Notes under the pieces: generated by a model | What the model was told of the DNA's origin: nothing | Seen by the model: only the letters and a program-made list of their open reading frames with translations | The model's database searches: none | Program-made: the position numbers and the translations under genes | Shown here: piece after piece, positions 1 through 10,444 of the stretch | How the letters are laid out: each line of letters begins with the position of its first letter | How positions within the stretch are numbered: position 1 is the stretch's first letter | Assembly: GCF_026625885.1 (NCBI RefSeq) | Contig: NZ_CP113068.1 | Coordinates: forward strand, 1,860,001-1,924,000 | Source of the DNA: Roseateles sp. SL47 | Lineage (GTDB): Bacteria; Pseudomonadota; Gammaproteobacteria; Burkholderiales; Burkholderiaceae_C | Length of the DNA: 64,000 nucleotides | Direction: 5' to 3'

Positions 1-198
1 CTGTTCTTCCAGGCCGACGGACAGATAGCGCTTGGGGCGATGCACGTAGATGAAGCGGGCGTCGTAGTCGCTGTTGGGCGAGGCGAACCCCCAGGCGCGA
101 CTCCCGGATTCCACCGCCAGCAACACCTTGGCCTCATGTTCAATTTCGGCGCGCCGCAAGCGGGCCTGGACTTCTCGTCGGGCGGAATCGTCAATCAT
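1..198 (-). CDS. Nucleotidyltransferase domain protein (partial, N-terminal 66 residues)
   Basis: The gene reads leftwards and is cut by the window edge, so only the N-terminus is visible. After a basic helix, residues about 32-46 contain GSRAWGFASPNSDYDAR, the GS...D-x-D signature of the DNA polymerase beta-like nucleotidyltransferase fold, where the paired acidic residues bind the catalytic metal. The sequence best fits the RlaP/YcgL-type family of predicted nucleotidyltransferases, whose substrates are poorly known. The ATG at 198 begins the conserved domain at the usual distance. It is separated from hslU by a terminator, so it is probably its own transcription unit. The family is clear; the substrate is not. 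Confidence 0.75.
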   Translation of the reverse strand, partial: MIDDSARREVQARLRRAEIEHEAKVLLAVESGSRAWGFASPNSDYDARFIYVHRPKRYLSVGLEEQ

Positions 199-307
199 GA
201 TGCTTCAAACGGATGAGGACGCGCGGCGGTTGTCCGTGCAGGGGAAGGCCGGATGCGGCCTGAGGCGCTGGCGGCGGACTGTAGGCATTTCCGAAGTACC
301 GCCAATG

Positions 308-345
308 GAAAAAACGCCAGGGGAGACCCTGGCGTCTTGTTTTTG
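308..345 (-). terminator. Rho-independent terminator after hslU
   Basis: A perfect 9-bp stem, ACGCCAGGG / CCCTGGCGT (314-322 and 327-335) with a GAGA loop, is followed on the minus strand by a run of T (the A-run at 309-314). A T-rich stretch also follows on the plus strand (338-344), so it could work in both directions. It lies 50-80 bases past the hslU stop. Confidence 0.8.
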
Positions 346-393
346 CGACGAAGCTGTGGAAAGTCCTGACTGGCGGTGTACGCCAGTCGTCGC

Positions 394-1749
394 TCAGAGG
401 ATGAAGCGGCTCAGATCTTCGTTCTGCGCCAGGGCGCCCAGTTTGTCGTCCACGGAGCGGCCGTCCAGCGTGACGGTCTGGCCGGCATGCTTGTGGGCGT
501 CGAAACTGATGTCGTCGAGCAGGCGCTCCAGCACGGTGGAGAGGCGTCGGGCGCCGATGTTTTCGGTGCGCTCGTTCACTTCGTAGGCAATCTGTGCCAG
601 GCGGCGGATGCCGTCGGCACTGAGTTCCAGGGTGAGGCCTTCGGTGGCCAGCAGCGCCTGATACTGTTTGACCAGGCTGGCGTGGGTGCTGGACAAGATG
701 GCTTCAAAATCATCCACCGAGAGTGACTTGAGCTCCACCCGGATGGGGAAGCGGCCCTGCAGTTCGGGGATGAGGTCGCTGGGTTTGCTGAGGTGGAAGG
801 CACCGGAGGCGATGAACAAAATATGGTCGGTCTTGACCATGCCATATTTGGTGTTCACCGTGGTGCCTTCGACCAGCGGCAGCAGGTCGCGCTGCACGCC
901 CTGGCGCGAGACATCGGCACCGCCGTGCTCGGCCCGGCTGGCCACCTTGTCGATTTCATCGATGAAGACGATGCCGTTGTCCTGGGCGTTGGCCAGGGCG
1001 GTGGCCTTGATCTCGTCTTCATTCACGAGTTTGGCGGCTTCCTCTTCCACCAGCAGCTTCATGGCTTCGCCGATGCGTACCTTGCGGGTCTTGCGGCGAC
1101 CCTGGCCCATCTGGGAAAACAAGCCCTTGAGCTGCTCGGCCATTTCTTCCATGCCCTGGGGCCCCATGATTTCCATGGTGGGCTTCGGTTCAGCCAGCTC
1201 GAGTTCGATTTCCTTGTCGTCGAGCGAGCCTTCACGCAGGCGCTTGCGCATGGTCTGGCGTGCGGTGCCTTCTCCGTTGGGGGAGGCGGTGGCGCTGGTG
1301 TCGCTGGGGGCGAATCCGGTGGAGGAGCGGGGCGGTGGCACCAGCACATCCAGGATGCGCTCTTCCGCAGCATCTTCGGCGCGGGTGCGCTGGAAGCGCA
1401 TCTGGCGCTCGCGCTCTTGTTTGACCGCAATGTCGACCAGGTCGCGGACGATGCTGTCAACATCTTTGCCGACATAACCGACTTCGGTGAATTTGGTGGC
1501 TTCCACCTTGATGAAGGGCGCATCCGCCAGCTTGGCCAGGCGGCGCGCAATTTCGGTCTTGCCGACGCCCGTGGGGCCAATCATCAAAATGTTCTTGGGC
1601 GTGATTTCAGAGCGCAGCTTGTCATCGACCTGCTGGCGACGCCAGCGGTTGCGCAGGGCAATCGCCACCGCGCGCTTGGCATCCGCCTGGCCCACGATGT
1701 GGCGGTCCAGCTCAGAGACGATTTCCTGGGGTGTCATGCCAGAGCTCAT
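394..1749 (-). CDS. hslU: HslU, ATPase subunit of the HslVU (ClpYQ) protease
   Basis: This is the AAA+ unfoldase that feeds substrates to the HslV peptidase in a cytoplasmic heat-shock protease. The Walker A motif GPTGVGKT is at residues 58-65, followed by the pore-region signature with GYVGKD. Walker B (IVFIDEIDK) follows the I-domain insertion, which is Ala/Gly/Ser-rich in the middle. The protein ends in DLSRFIL, the conserved HslU tail that docks into HslV. At 451 aa it is full length. The ATG at 1749 overlaps the hslV stop (ATGA), implying translational coupling in an hslVU operon; an alternative start is Met5. A strong terminator follows. Confidence 0.97.
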   Translation of the reverse strand: MSSGMTPQEIVSELDRHIVGQADAKRAVAIALRNRWRRQQVDDKLRSEITPKNILMIGPTGVGKTEIARRLAKLADAPFIKVEATKFTEVGYVGKDVDSIVRDLVDIAVKQERERQMRFQRTRAEDAAEERILDVLVPPPRSSTGFAPSDTSATASPNGEGTARQTMRKRLREGSLDDKEIELELAEPKPTMEIMGPQGMEEMAEQLKGLFSQMGQGRRKTRKVRIGEAMKLLVEEEAAKLVNEDEIKATALANAQDNGIVFIDEIDKVASRAEHGGADVSRQGVQRDLLPLVEGTTVNTKYGMVKTDHILFIASGAFHLSKPSDLIPELQGRFPIRVELKSLSVDDFEAILSSTHASLVKQYQALLATEGLTLELSADGIRRLAQIAYEVNERTENIGARRLSTVLERLLDDISFDAHKHAGQTVTLDGRSVDDKLGALAQNEDLSRFIL

Positions 1750-2303
1750 TCAAGGACCTCCAGCGTGTGGTTGCCATTGGTGTAGATGCAGATCTCGCCC
1801 GCAATGACGAGCGATTGCTTGACGATGTCGGCGGCGCTCAACTCGCTGTGGTTGAGCAGCGCCTTGGCCGCCGCCTGGGCATAGGCACCACCAGAACCGA
1901 TGGCCACAATGCCTTGCTCCGGCTCCAGCACATCGCCGTTGCCAGTGATGATGAGCGAGGCGGAACGGTCCGCCACCGCCAGCATGGCCTCCAGGCGCCG
2001 CAGGACACGGTCCGTCCGCCAGTCCCGCGTCAGTTCCACAGCCGCCTTCGTGAGGTTGCCCTGGTACTTCTCCAGCTTGGATTCAAAGCGCTCAAACAAG
2101 GTGAAAGCGTCCGCCGTGGCGCCAGCAAAACCAGCGAGGACCTGGCCCTGGTACAGCTTGCGGACTTTGCGGGCCGTGGATTTGACAACGATCGTTCCGA
2201 GGGTGACCTGACCGTCCCCGCCGATAGCAACCTGGTTGCCGCGACGGACACTGACGATGGTGGTGCCGTGGTACTGCGGCAAGGGTGAAGATGCTTGTGA
2301 CAT
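1746..2303 (-). CDS. hslV: HslV, peptidase subunit of the HslVU protease
   Basis: N-terminal nucleophile threonine peptidase related to the proteasome beta subunit. It assembles into a double hexamer capped by HslU. The mature enzyme should start at the Thr of [11 protein letters not shown] (Thr14 from the ATG chosen here) after removal of a short propeptide. The GDGQVTLG and [10 protein letters not shown] segments are typical of the family. An in-frame GTG at 2324 would add seven residues; the ATG at 2303 is preferred because it leaves room for a leader behind the candidate promoter. It overlaps hslU by 4 bases and is the first gene of the operon. Confidence 0.96.
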   Translation of the reverse strand: MSQASSPLPQYHGTTIVSVRRGNQVAIGGDGQVTLGTIVVKSTARKVRKLYQGQVLAGFAGATADAFTLFERFESKLEKYQGNLTKAAVELTRDWRTDRVLRRLEAMLAVADRSASLIITGNGDVLEPEQGIVAIGSGGAYAQAAAKALLNHSELSAADIVKQSLVIAGEICIYTNGNHTLEVLE

Positions 2304-2332
2304 GGCTTGGCTGGGGGTCATCACAGGCCCAA

Positions 2333-2359
2333 GTGTGGGGCTGAAGTGGGAATCACAAG
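2333..2359 (-). promoter_or_regulatory. Candidate heat-shock (sigma-32-type) promoter of hslVU
   Basis: Read on the minus strand, CTTGTGA (2359-2353) is followed 12 bases later by CCCCACAC (2340-2333). This resembles the sigma-32 pattern CTTGAAA-N11-15-CCCCATnT, with mismatches in both boxes. It sits 30-56 bases before the hslV ATG. hslVU is a classical heat-shock operon in proteobacteria, which supports the reading, but the match is imperfect. Confidence 0.4.
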
Positions 2360-2454
2360 AGGGAAGGCAGGTTGGGGGTGGGGTTTGTGCGAGGTGTGGA
2401 TGCTGCCCTTTGCCTTTTGCCCAGTGCCCAGTGCCCAGTGCCCAGACCGAGGCG

Positions 2455-2697
2455 GCGGGGCATGCCGATGCCTGCGGGGCGGGTGAGTCCGGAGGTCTTG
2501 AGGGCCCCCGCCCTCAAGACTCCCCTGCGGTGCTCAGGAGTCGGGGCGGGCCCAACTCGCTTCGCTCACCTTCGGCTCGCTTCGCTCAAACAGCCGGTCC
2601 CTCTAGCTAGTCATTGATGCGCGCTCCGCCCGCCCCCCGACTCCCTCCGCTCCTCGGCTCCTCCCACACCCACCCCGCAGGCATCGGCATGCCCCGC
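2455..2697. repeat. Nested imperfect inverted repeat in the hslV upstream gap
   Basis: The 653-base stretch 2325-2977 has no credible gene. It holds a 243-bp nested palindromic structure. The outer arms at 2455-2484 and 2668-2697 are 30 nt with one mismatch. Inner arms at 2537-2551 and 2628-2644 share a GGAGTCGGGG core. A separate perfect 10-bp hairpin lies at 2495-2520 (GTCTTGAGGG / CCCTCAAGAC). The flanks contain short tandem repeats, GCCCAGT about 3.7 times near 2419-2445 and GCGGT units near 2808-2822. It could be a non-autonomous mobile or REP-like element, or a terminator region for the upstream gene. No transposase or target duplication was recognised. Confidence 0.6.
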
Positions 2698-2977
2698 TTT
2701 TCATCACCGTGGTCATCACATCCCACGCATTGGGAGCATCGTGCAGTGCAGTGCCGTGCACGGCCACTTGCGCTCAGCAGAATCCCACGAGCGAAAGGGA
2801 CAGCGGTGCGGTGCGGTGCGGTGCGCTGAACTGAACTGAGAAGGCGGTCGAGGGAGCGTTGGGGCAGAGGGTCCGTGAGGCGCCTGGCAGTGGCAGCTCA
2901 CCACCTCCCTCATCAAGACCCAGCAGCCCGGTTCGTCGGCTCCTCTGCCACACAGGGCAGAGAAGCGCGGGACGGCG

Positions 2978-4720
2978 TCAGACGTGCCGGACTTTCACCC
3001 GCGCATGCTCGTTGATGCCCATGGCACCAAAGAACAGTGCGACAAGGCGGTGCGCGTCGGTAAATTGCACAGCGCGGTTTTCGCTGCGGCGAGCCAGGAC
3101 CCAGTTCAGCAGGTCGCCCGCCGCCATGAAGTCCAGACGGATCAGCTTGGGGCAGGCAATGTTGACCAAGGAAGCCGGGCCGAGCTGGTCGGTCATGAGC
3201 TTCAAGGTTTCACTGATGTCGCCACTGAGCTGACCCGATAGTTCCATCTGGGCTGCAGTACTGAGCGCGTCAGTGATGGTCGATTCGAGGAAGCTGATGC
3301 CAGTGTCCATCGCCGGCAGCACCGACGGTTGGGGAGACGCTGTCGAGAGGCTGTTACCGCTGACACGCACATGCGCCTCGGCCTTCTCCCAGGAGGGCGG
3401 TGACACTTCGTAGGTGACGCAGTAGTCGATGGCCACTTCGTCGAACTGGTCCGGGCGGTTCGCCAGGCGCAGAGCCTCCAGGCGAAGCATCCAGTACACC
3501 GGGTCCGCATCCCGTGCCCCCACCGGCGCCTGATCCTTCAGCACCTGGAAGAAGTGGTCTCCGGCCAGCCAGCGCAGGTCCAGGGCCTGGGGAGCCCAGG
3601 CACGGAAGACTTCACGCATGCGCGCGCAGGCTTCGGGGTCGATCTGGCGCAGGTTCTGGAAGTCCAGCACCCAAGGCAGCGGCAGGTTTTCGCAGCGGCT
3701 GCGCATCTGCAGCACACCGTCCACGTCCAGGTATTCCGGCGCGGACCAGGCCACCGTGTTGGTGTGGCCCCGCGGCGCACGCTCCTGCTGCACCGCTTCC
3801 GCCACCAGCTTGGGCAGGGAGAACCATTGCGGAGAAGAGAGGCCGAATTGTTGGGCGTAGTCGTTGGCCAGGTGTTCGAACTTGCCCTGCTGGCCGGTGG
3901 CCCGGTAGAGGTCAAAGAGCACCAGCCACGTCTCTGCATGGGTGTGGCGGGCGCCACCTTCACGCGTCAGGTCGGACAGGCTGCGTTCGCAGTGTTCATA
4001 GTCGCCGTTGGCAAAGGCAATCACAGCCTCGTCCAGCTCGGCGTCATGCACCACTTCGTTGACCTCGACCTCGGCCGGGTCCGGCACATGGAAATTCAGG
4101 GTCGGGATGGCCGTCTTGAGTTCCGGGATCGGCGCGGCGCCTGCAGCACTCTGCGGCGACAAACCCTTGCCCATGTTGGCGGACGCCGGGGCGGGCGACA
4201 GGTTCAGGCGGTCAACGCTGGCCGGCGGTGAGGTGAAGTCCGCCACACGGGCCGAAATCTGGTCGTCCGGCAGGGTCGGGTTGAAGTTGACCGGACGAGT
4301 GCTGGTCTCGAAGAAGGCGGGCGGGTGTTGGCCCTGCACCTGCGTCGGCGCAAAGCTCTCCCCCACCATCTGTTGCTCGATCTGGTCGATCTTGGACTTG
4401 ATGCTGGTCTGGCTGCCGTTGATCTCGCTGATCCGGCCCAGTTCGTCGATGCCCGAGGTGGCATGGCCGCCCAGCGCCGCCAGTTGCTCCGGCGTCAAGC
4501 CTTCGCGGCGGATGCGGCGCAGCATGTCCAGCTCACGCTTGCGGACGAAGTCATTGCGCCGCTTGCGCTCGACCATCGCCCGCAGTTCGGCCTTGGCCGC
4601 ATCCGCTTCCGGATCGTCCTGGCGCGAGTTGATTTCCGCCCAGTCCGTCGTCGGGTTGGCGACAAAACGGGCCACCTTGCGGAAGAAGCTCTCGCCGTCT
4701 TTGGTGGTGGGATCGGTCAT
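2978..4720 (-). CDS. STAS-domain protein of unknown role
   Basis: A 580-aa cytoplasmic protein without signal peptide or membrane segment. The N-terminal 130 residues are charged and helical (FFRKVARFVANPTTDWAEI and onward). Residues about 130-220 are Pro/Ser/Ala-rich linker. Next comes a helical tetratricopeptide-like part (AFANGDYEHCERSL, LFDLYRATGQQGKFEHLA). The C-terminal half looks like two STAS-type folds: one around WVLDFQNLRQIDPEACARM and a final one ending LFFGAMGINEHARVKVRHV. STAS folds usually mediate nucleotide sensing or anti-sigma-type interactions, but nothing here shows the partner. It lies upstream of hslVU on the same strand, 90 bp downstream of dksA. The gene is conserved in related Burkholderiales without an assigned function. 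Confidence 0.7.
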   Translation of the reverse strand: MTDPTTKDGESFFRKVARFVANPTTDWAEINSRQDDPEADAAKAELRAMVERKRRNDFVRKRELDMLRRIRREGLTPEQLAALGGHATSGIDELGRISEINGSQTSIKSKIDQIEQQMVGESFAPTQVQGQHPPAFFETSTRPVNFNPTLPDDQISARVADFTSPPASVDRLNLSPAPASANMGKGLSPQSAAGAAPIPELKTAIPTLNFHVPDPAEVEVNEVVHDAELDEAVIAFANGDYEHCERSLSDLTREGGARHTHAETWLVLFDLYRATGQQGKFEHLANDYAQQFGLSSPQWFSLPKLVAEAVQQERAPRGHTNTVAWSAPEYLDVDGVLQMRSRCENLPLPWVLDFQNLRQIDPEACARMREVFRAWAPQALDLRWLAGDHFFQVLKDQAPVGARDADPVYWMLRLEALRLANRPDQFDEVAIDYCVTYEVSPPSWEKAEAHVRVSGNSLSTASPQPSVLPAMDTGISFLESTITDALSTAAQMELSGQLSGDISETLKLMTDQLGPASLVNIACPKLIRLDFMAAGDLLNWVLARRSENRAVQFTDAHRLVALFFGAMGINEHARVKVRHV

Positions 4721-4809
4721 GCTGGGTGGCGTCTCTCTGGGCAGTCTCGGAAAAGTCTCAGGACAGGTCAGCAGTCCAGGCTGTCAGTGGCAGGCAGCAG
4801 CGCCGGGAA

Positions 4810-5469
4810 TCAATCCCCAAACATCTTCTGCTTGAGCTCACGGCGCTGCTGCGCTTCCAGCGACAGGGTCGCCGTCGGACGCGCAATCAGCCGGCCCAGA
4901 CCAATGGGCTCGCCGGTTTCATCACAGTAACCATACTCGCCGCTGTCCAGACGGGTCAGCGACTGCATGATCTTTTTCAGCAACTTGCGCTCGCGGTCAC
5001 GCGTGCGCAGTTCCAGGGCATGTTCTTCCTCGATCGTGGCCCGGTCAGCCGGATCGGGAACGATGGAGGTGTCTTCACGCAGGTGCTCGGTGGTTTCACC
5101 GGCGTTGGACAGGATGTCTTCCTTGAGCTGGGTCAGCTTGGCGCGGAAGAACTCCACCTGCTTGTCATTCATGTACTCGCTGTCCGGCATGGCCAGCACT
5201 TCAGCGTCTGTCAGTTCAGCACCGGGCTTGGATTTCCAGGCATTGGCGAGTTTGGGATCGGCTTTCACGGCGGGGCGGGGGTTCTGATTCAAGGTTGAAG
5301 AGGCAGTCGCGCGATGGACGGGTGCGTCCAGCGTGGCGACCGAACTGTCTGGAGCGTCCGCTTCAGGGGCGTCAGCGGCACTGGCGGCCTTGGCCGCCAC
5401 AGGCTTGGCAACCTTGGCGCCTGCCTTCGGCGCAAGGGTCTTGGAGGCCGGGGTCTTGCTCACGTTCAC
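4810..5469 (-). CDS. dksA: DksA, RNA polymerase-binding transcription factor (zinc-less type)
   Basis: DksA enters the RNA polymerase secondary channel and, with ppGpp, retunes rRNA and biosynthetic promoters. The coiled-coil tip DPADRA (Asp139, Asp142, Ala144) is intact. The zinc-finger region reads GYCDETGEPIG ... ATLSLEAQ: only Cys182 remains of the four cysteines, with Thr, Ser and Ala at the other three positions. Such Cys-poor DksA proteins are known in alpha- and betaproteobacteria and Pseudomonas DksA2 and work without zinc, so this is not decay. An Ala/Pro/Lys-rich N-terminal extension of about 70 residues precedes the conserved part (DPKLANAWK). Alternative internal starts at Met94 or Met100 would remove conserved sequence, so the long form is preferred. 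Confidence 0.93.
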   Translation of the reverse strand: MNVSKTPASKTLAPKAGAKVAKPVAAKAASAADAPEADAPDSSVATLDAPVHRATASSTLNQNPRPAVKADPKLANAWKSKPGAELTDAEVLAMPDSEYMNDKQVEFFRAKLTQLKEDILSNAGETTEHLREDTSIVPDPADRATIEEEHALELRTRDRERKLLKKIMQSLTRLDSGEYGYCDETGEPIGLGRLIARPTATLSLEAQQRRELKQKMFGD

Positions 5470-5645
5470 TCTCCTAGCGGCTCTTTATACCTGCTCGTGG
5501 GTGCGGGACAACGCGACGCGCTGACGCCAAACCCGCCCGGGTTCGGGACAATTCCCGGTCCGCCAGGGCGGACGTGCCAGTCCGGTCATGGGCGCGGCGA
5601 TTGTAGCCACGTCCACAGACCCCGGACCGGTCAATCAGTGTGTCA

Positions 5646-6758
5646 CTAAGCCAGGCAGCCATCCAGCCCCTGGAGCAGGATGTCTTTCGGCAAATCAATA
5701 CCAATGAACACCAATTTGCTGATCCGGGGCTCGTTGGGCGCCCACTTGGGGCCCAAGTCCGAGCCCATCAGCTGGTGGACACCCTGGAAAATGACCTTCT
5801 TGTCGGTGCCCTTCATGTTCAGGACACCCTTGTAACGCAGCATCTTCGGCCCGTAGACCTGGACGATGGCGCCCAGGAAGTCCTCCAGCTTTGCCGGGTT
5901 GAAGGGCCGGTCCGAACGGAAGACAAACGACTTCACATCATCGTCATGATGATGGTGATGCGGATGGTCGCAGTGCTCCCCATGGGCGTGATCGTGGCCG
6001 TGATCATGATCGTGGTGGGCATGGTCGTGGTCATGACCATGGTCATGTTCGTCCACATTCAGGAATTCCGGGTCGATTTCCAGCTTGGCATTCAGATTGA
6101 AGCCGCGCAGGTCAAACACCTCGGAAATGGGCACTTCACCAAAATGCACCCGGCGCTGCGGCGCCCGCGGGTTCATGTGCTTGAGACGGTGCGCCAGGGC
6201 CTCCACCGCCGCGTTGTCCACCAGATCGGTCTTGCTCAGGAAGATCTGGTCGGCAAAACCCACCTGACGGCGTGCCTCCTGCCGGGTGTCCAGCTGTTCA
6301 CCAGCGTGTTTGGCATCCACCAAGGTCAGGATGGAGTCCAGCAGAAACGTTTCTGCAATTTCGTCATCCATGAAAAAGGTCTGCGCCACCGGGCCCGGAT
6401 CCGCCAGACCCGTGGTTTCAATTACCACCCGCTCAAAATCCAGCTCGCCCGTGCGGCGGCGGCGGGCCAGGTCGGCCAGCGTGGTGCGCAGGTCTTCGCG
6501 GATGGTGCAGCACACGCAGCCGTTGCTCAGCTGGATGATCTGCTCCTGCGTCTCGCTCACCAGGATGTCGTTGTCAATGTTTTCCTCGCCGAATTCGTTT
6601 TCGATCACGGCGATCTTTTGCCCATGCGCCTCGGTCAGCACGCGCTTGAGCAGCGTCGTTTTGCCCGAGCCCAGGAAGCCGGTGAGGATGGTGGCAGGGA
6701 TCAGGCTGGTGGAACCGGGGGCTCCACCTGGAGTGTCATTCGGTGCGGCTGTCGACAT
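5646..6758 (-). CDS. CobW/YjiA-family GTPase, probable metal chaperone
   Basis: A 370-aa G3E-family P-loop GTPase. Walker A GFLGSGKT is at residues 27-34, the metal-binding CVCC motif at 81-84 inside NGCVCCTIREDL, and the guanine-specificity motif SKTD near 175-178. A loop at residues about 236-275 is extraordinarily rich in His and Asp, ending in five consecutive His, before the C-terminal CobW domain. Members load zinc, cobalt or nickel onto client enzymes using GTP; the His-rich loop suggests zinc or nickel storage, but the metal is inferred. The ATG at 6758 is chosen over an upstream TTG at 6794. It is divergent from corC with 65 bases between the starts. Confidence 0.9.
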   Translation of the reverse strand: MSTAAPNDTPGGAPGSTSLIPATILTGFLGSGKTTLLKRVLTEAHGQKIAVIENEFGEENIDNDILVSETQEQIIQLSNGCVCCTIREDLRTTLADLARRRRTGELDFERVVIETTGLADPGPVAQTFFMDDEIAETFLLDSILTLVDAKHAGEQLDTRQEARRQVGFADQIFLSKTDLVDNAAVEALAHRLKHMNPRAPQRRVHFGEVPISEVFDLRGFNLNAKLEIDPEFLNVDEHDHGHDHDHAHHDHDHGHDHAHGEHCDHPHHHHHDDDVKSFVFRSDRPFNPAKLEDFLGAIVQVYGPKMLRYKGVLNMKGTDKKVIFQGVHQLMGSDLGPKWAPNEPRISKLVFIGIDLPKDILLQGLDGCLA

Positions 6759-6823
6759 GATGTACGGCAAAAGTAGGAAGCTTGGGCCCGACAAATGGGG
6801 GCGAAAGACTGTGGTTCAAGCGA

Positions 6824-7762
6824 ATGTCAATGTCAATCGGTTATTCTGACGCCTCATCAACGACGGCACACACTGCAGTGTCTGAACCTCAGCCTAGTCG
6901 GCCCGCCAAACATGGCGGGCGTGGCAACGACCATCGCGGTCTGCTGGACCGCGTCCTTGAATTCCTCCATCCCGGGCCGGACTCCACCAGCGAGTTGATC
7001 GAGACCCTGGCGGAGGCCGAAGAGCGTGAACTCATCGCACCCGAGTCCCGGCAGATGCTGGAAGGCGTGCTGCGCATGGCCGAGCTGAGCGCCGGCGATG
7101 TGATGGTGGCCGCTCCCCGCATGGACCTGCTGGACATCCACGCCACGGTGGATGACCTGCTGGCCGCGGTGATCGACACCGGCCACTCCCGCTTCCCCGT
7201 GTATGACGGTCAGCGGGACAACATCATCGGCATTCTGCTCGCCAAGGACCTGCTCAAGCTCCAACGAGCACCCGAGCTGAACCTGCGTGCGCTGCTGCGC
7301 CCGGCAGTTTTCGTGCCCGAGAGCAAGGGCCTGAACGAACTCCTGCGGGATTTCCGTTCCAACCGCAACCACCTCGCCATCGTGATCGATGAGTTCGGCA
7401 ATACCGCCGGGCTGATCACCATCGAGGATGTGCTGGAGGAAATCGTCGGGGAAATCGAGGACGAATTCGATGTGGGTGACGGCGACGCCGGCATCTACAC
7501 CCTGGCCGATGGCAGCTACCGGGTGGCCGGCGATGCCACGATCACCGCCGTGAACGATGCCTTTGGCCTCACGTTCTCGGACGAGGATTTCGACACCATC
7601 GGTGGCCTGGTCGCCCAAGAGCATGGCCGGGTGCCCCGGCGCGGCGAGGCGGTGGAAGTGGGCGGCCTGCGTTTTGCGGTGATGATCAACCGTGGCGGCG
7701 CCGTTCGCTGGTTCAAGGTCACCCGTGCGCCGACGTCCGAGGCGGACGACAACACCGGTTGA
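6824..7762 (+). CDS. corC: CorC/HlyC-type CBS-domain protein
   Basis: A 312-aa protein with two CBS domains (from GDVMVAAPRMDLLDI through IAIVIDEFGNTAGLITIEDVLEEIVGEIEDEF) and a C-terminal CorC_HlyC (transporter-associated) domain ending in the MINRGGAVRWFKV region. It has no membrane segments, so it is the soluble YbeX/CorC type, linked to magnesium/cobalt resistance and ribosome homeostasis. The ATG at 6824 is used; a second ATG at 6830 and a TTG at 6782 are alternatives, and no strong ribosome binding site settles the choice. Its stop overlaps the ATG of lnt (TGATG), a gene pairing found across beta- and gammaproteobacteria. Confidence 0.9.
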   Translation: MSMSIGYSDASSTTAHTAVSEPQPSRPAKHGGRGNDHRGLLDRVLEFLHPGPDSTSELIETLAEAEERELIAPESRQMLEGVLRMAELSAGDVMVAAPRMDLLDIHATVDDLLAAVIDTGHSRFPVYDGQRDNIIGILLAKDLLKLQRAPELNLRALLRPAVFVPESKGLNELLRDFRSNRNHLAIVIDEFGNTAGLITIEDVLEEIVGEIEDEFDVGDGDAGIYTLADGSYRVAGDATITAVNDAFGLTFSDEDFDTIGGLVAQEHGRVPRRGEAVEVGGLRFAVMINRGGAVRWFKVTRAPTSEADDNTG

Positions 7763-9333
7763 TGGCAGTGTTGGGTCGTTTCCGCAGGCACGGTGCTGCG
7801 TCGGGCGCCCCCTCTGGGGCCCCGTCGGGCGCTCCTTCCGATGCGCCCCCGAGGGCTTCCGGGCTCACCTGGCTGTCCGCATTTCGCCATCCCTGGGTAG
7901 CGCTGCTGGCCGGCGCGGTCCACACCGGTTCCTTCGCGCCCAGCCCGGCCTGGTGGCTGCAGCCGCTGGCTCTGGCCTGGCTGTGCTGGGCGGCTCTTGG
8001 GGCCCGTCCCCGTCGGGCCGCCCTGCTGGGCGGGTTGTTCGGCGTGGGCTGGCTGGCGTCCGGCCTGTGGTGGCTCTACATCAGCATGCATGATTTCGGC
8101 CACCTGCCGGGGGTGGTCTCCGGTCTGGCGGTGGTGCTGCTGGCGGCCTTTCTGTCGCTGTATTACGCCTTGGCGGTCGGGCTGGCTGCACGCGGGTCCG
8201 GCCCCCCATGGGCTCGGGCCCTGGCATTTGCCGCCCTCTGGCTGGCGGCCGAACTGGCACGTGCCACCCTGTTCACCGGCTTCCCCTGGATTGCCAGCGG
8301 GTATGCCCATACCCAGGGGCCGTTGGCGACGTTTGCCCCCTGGGTGGGGGTGTACGGCATTACCGCCTTGTCCGCCTGCGCGGCATCGGCGTTGGCCACT
8401 CGCGCCTGGCGGCTGTTGGGCGTGATGCTGCTGATCGTGTCGCTGGGGCAGGTACTGCCCTCCGGCTTCACCCAGCCTGCCGGCGAACTGGCGGTGTCGC
8501 TGGTGCAACCCAACATCCCGCAGGACCAGAAATTCGATCGGGACCGGTTTGAAGACAACCTCAACCAGCTGTCCACCCTGATCGAAAGCGCCCGGGGGCA
8601 ACTGGTGATCACGCCGGAATCGGTGCTGCCGCTGCCGCTGGCCTGGCTGGATCCCGTCCAGACGGAACGGCTGCAACGCGCGGCCGCCCAGCGTCCGCTG
8701 CTGCTGGGCACCTTCCTGGGCAATGAGCAGGCGGGGTACGTGAACTCGCTGGTCGCCCTGGGTACCCCGGCACCGTACGACTACGGCAAGCGCCATCTGC
8801 TGCCCTTTGGTGAATTCATCCCTCCCGGCTTCCACTGGTTCGTGCGCGCCATGCGCATTCCCATGGACGACCAGGCTCACGGCACCCATCAACGGGCCTT
8901 GAGCTTCGCCGGGCAGCGTCTTCGCCCGCTGATCTGTTATGAAGATCTGTTTGGCGAGGATGTGGTGGCCAGTGCGCTGGACCAGGGCGAAGCTTCGGCC
9001 ACCGTGCTGGTCAACGCCAGCAATCTGGCCTGGTTCGGCCCCCGCATGGTGCAGGACCAGCATCTGCAGTTCTCGCAGATGCGCGCCCTGGAGTTCCAGC
9101 GTCCGCTGGTGCGGGCCACCAACACGGGGGCGACCGCCCTGGTGGACCACGAGGGGCGGGTGGTGTCCCGGCTGCCCGCCGAGCAGGCCGGTGTGCTGGA
9201 GGTGCGGGTGCAGGGACGCCGCGGCGAGACCCCGTATGCCCGCTGGCTGGCGGCTTTTGGCCTCTGGCCGCTGTGGGCGCTGGCGGTGCTGGGGCTGGTG
9301 CCCGTGCTGATCCATCGCCGCCGGGCGCGCTGA
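7762..9333 (+). CDS. lnt: Apolipoprotein N-acyltransferase
   Basis: This inner-membrane enzyme adds the third acyl chain to the N-terminal cysteine of lipoproteins, the last step of lipoprotein maturation. It has several N-terminal membrane helices and a periplasmic nitrilase-like domain. The catalytic triad is visible as Glu286 (ITPESVLPLP), Lys343 (YGKRHLLPFGEF) and Cys392 (LICYEDLFGE), close to E. coli 267/335/387. The 523 aa end in a last membrane helix and an Arg-rich tail. The N-terminus carries a small tandem repeat of Ser-Gly-Ala-Pro units (nt 7798-7850) before the first helix, absent from most relatives. It is coupled to corC. Confidence 0.96.
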   Translation: MAVLGRFRRHGAASGAPSGAPSGAPSDAPPRASGLTWLSAFRHPWVALLAGAVHTGSFAPSPAWWLQPLALAWLCWAALGARPRRAALLGGLFGVGWLASGLWWLYISMHDFGHLPGVVSGLAVVLLAAFLSLYYALAVGLAARGSGPPWARALAFAALWLAAELARATLFTGFPWIASGYAHTQGPLATFAPWVGVYGITALSACAASALATRAWRLLGVMLLIVSLGQVLPSGFTQPAGELAVSLVQPNIPQDQKFDRDRFEDNLNQLSTLIESARGQLVITPESVLPLPLAWLDPVQTERLQRAAAQRPLLLGTFLGNEQAGYVNSLVALGTPAPYDYGKRHLLPFGEFIPPGFHWFVRAMRIPMDDQAHGTHQRALSFAGQRLRPLICYEDLFGEDVVASALDQGEASATVLVNASNLAWFGPRMVQDQHLQFSQMRALEFQRPLVRATNTGATALVDHEGRVVSRLPAEQAGVLEVRVQGRRGETPYARWLAAFGLWPLWALAVLGLVPVLIHRRRAR

Positions 9334-9485
9334 GTCGACCGGATCGCGCCTCATCCGGCCGGATCCGGGCTGATCCGAGCGGGTCTGGCCCAAAGCGCGA
9401 AGCGCATGGGCGGGGGAGAAGCCCAGAACTTCCCTAGAATGGGTTCTTTCTCCAATATGCCCCGTTGTCCAGGGGGCCATGCTCC

Positions 9486-10439
<954 letters not shown>

Positions 10440-10444
10440 GCCCG

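Noticed and set aside
4810..5469. DksA as a decayed gene because three zinc-finger cysteines are missing
   Set aside because: Cys-poor, zinc-independent DksA proteins are normal in this bacterial group and the acidic tip residues are intact.
7516..9480. 654-codon minus-strand open frame opposite lnt
   Set aside because: Covers lnt and the 3' end of corC in antisense; Gln/Gly/Pro/Arg-rich with no motif.
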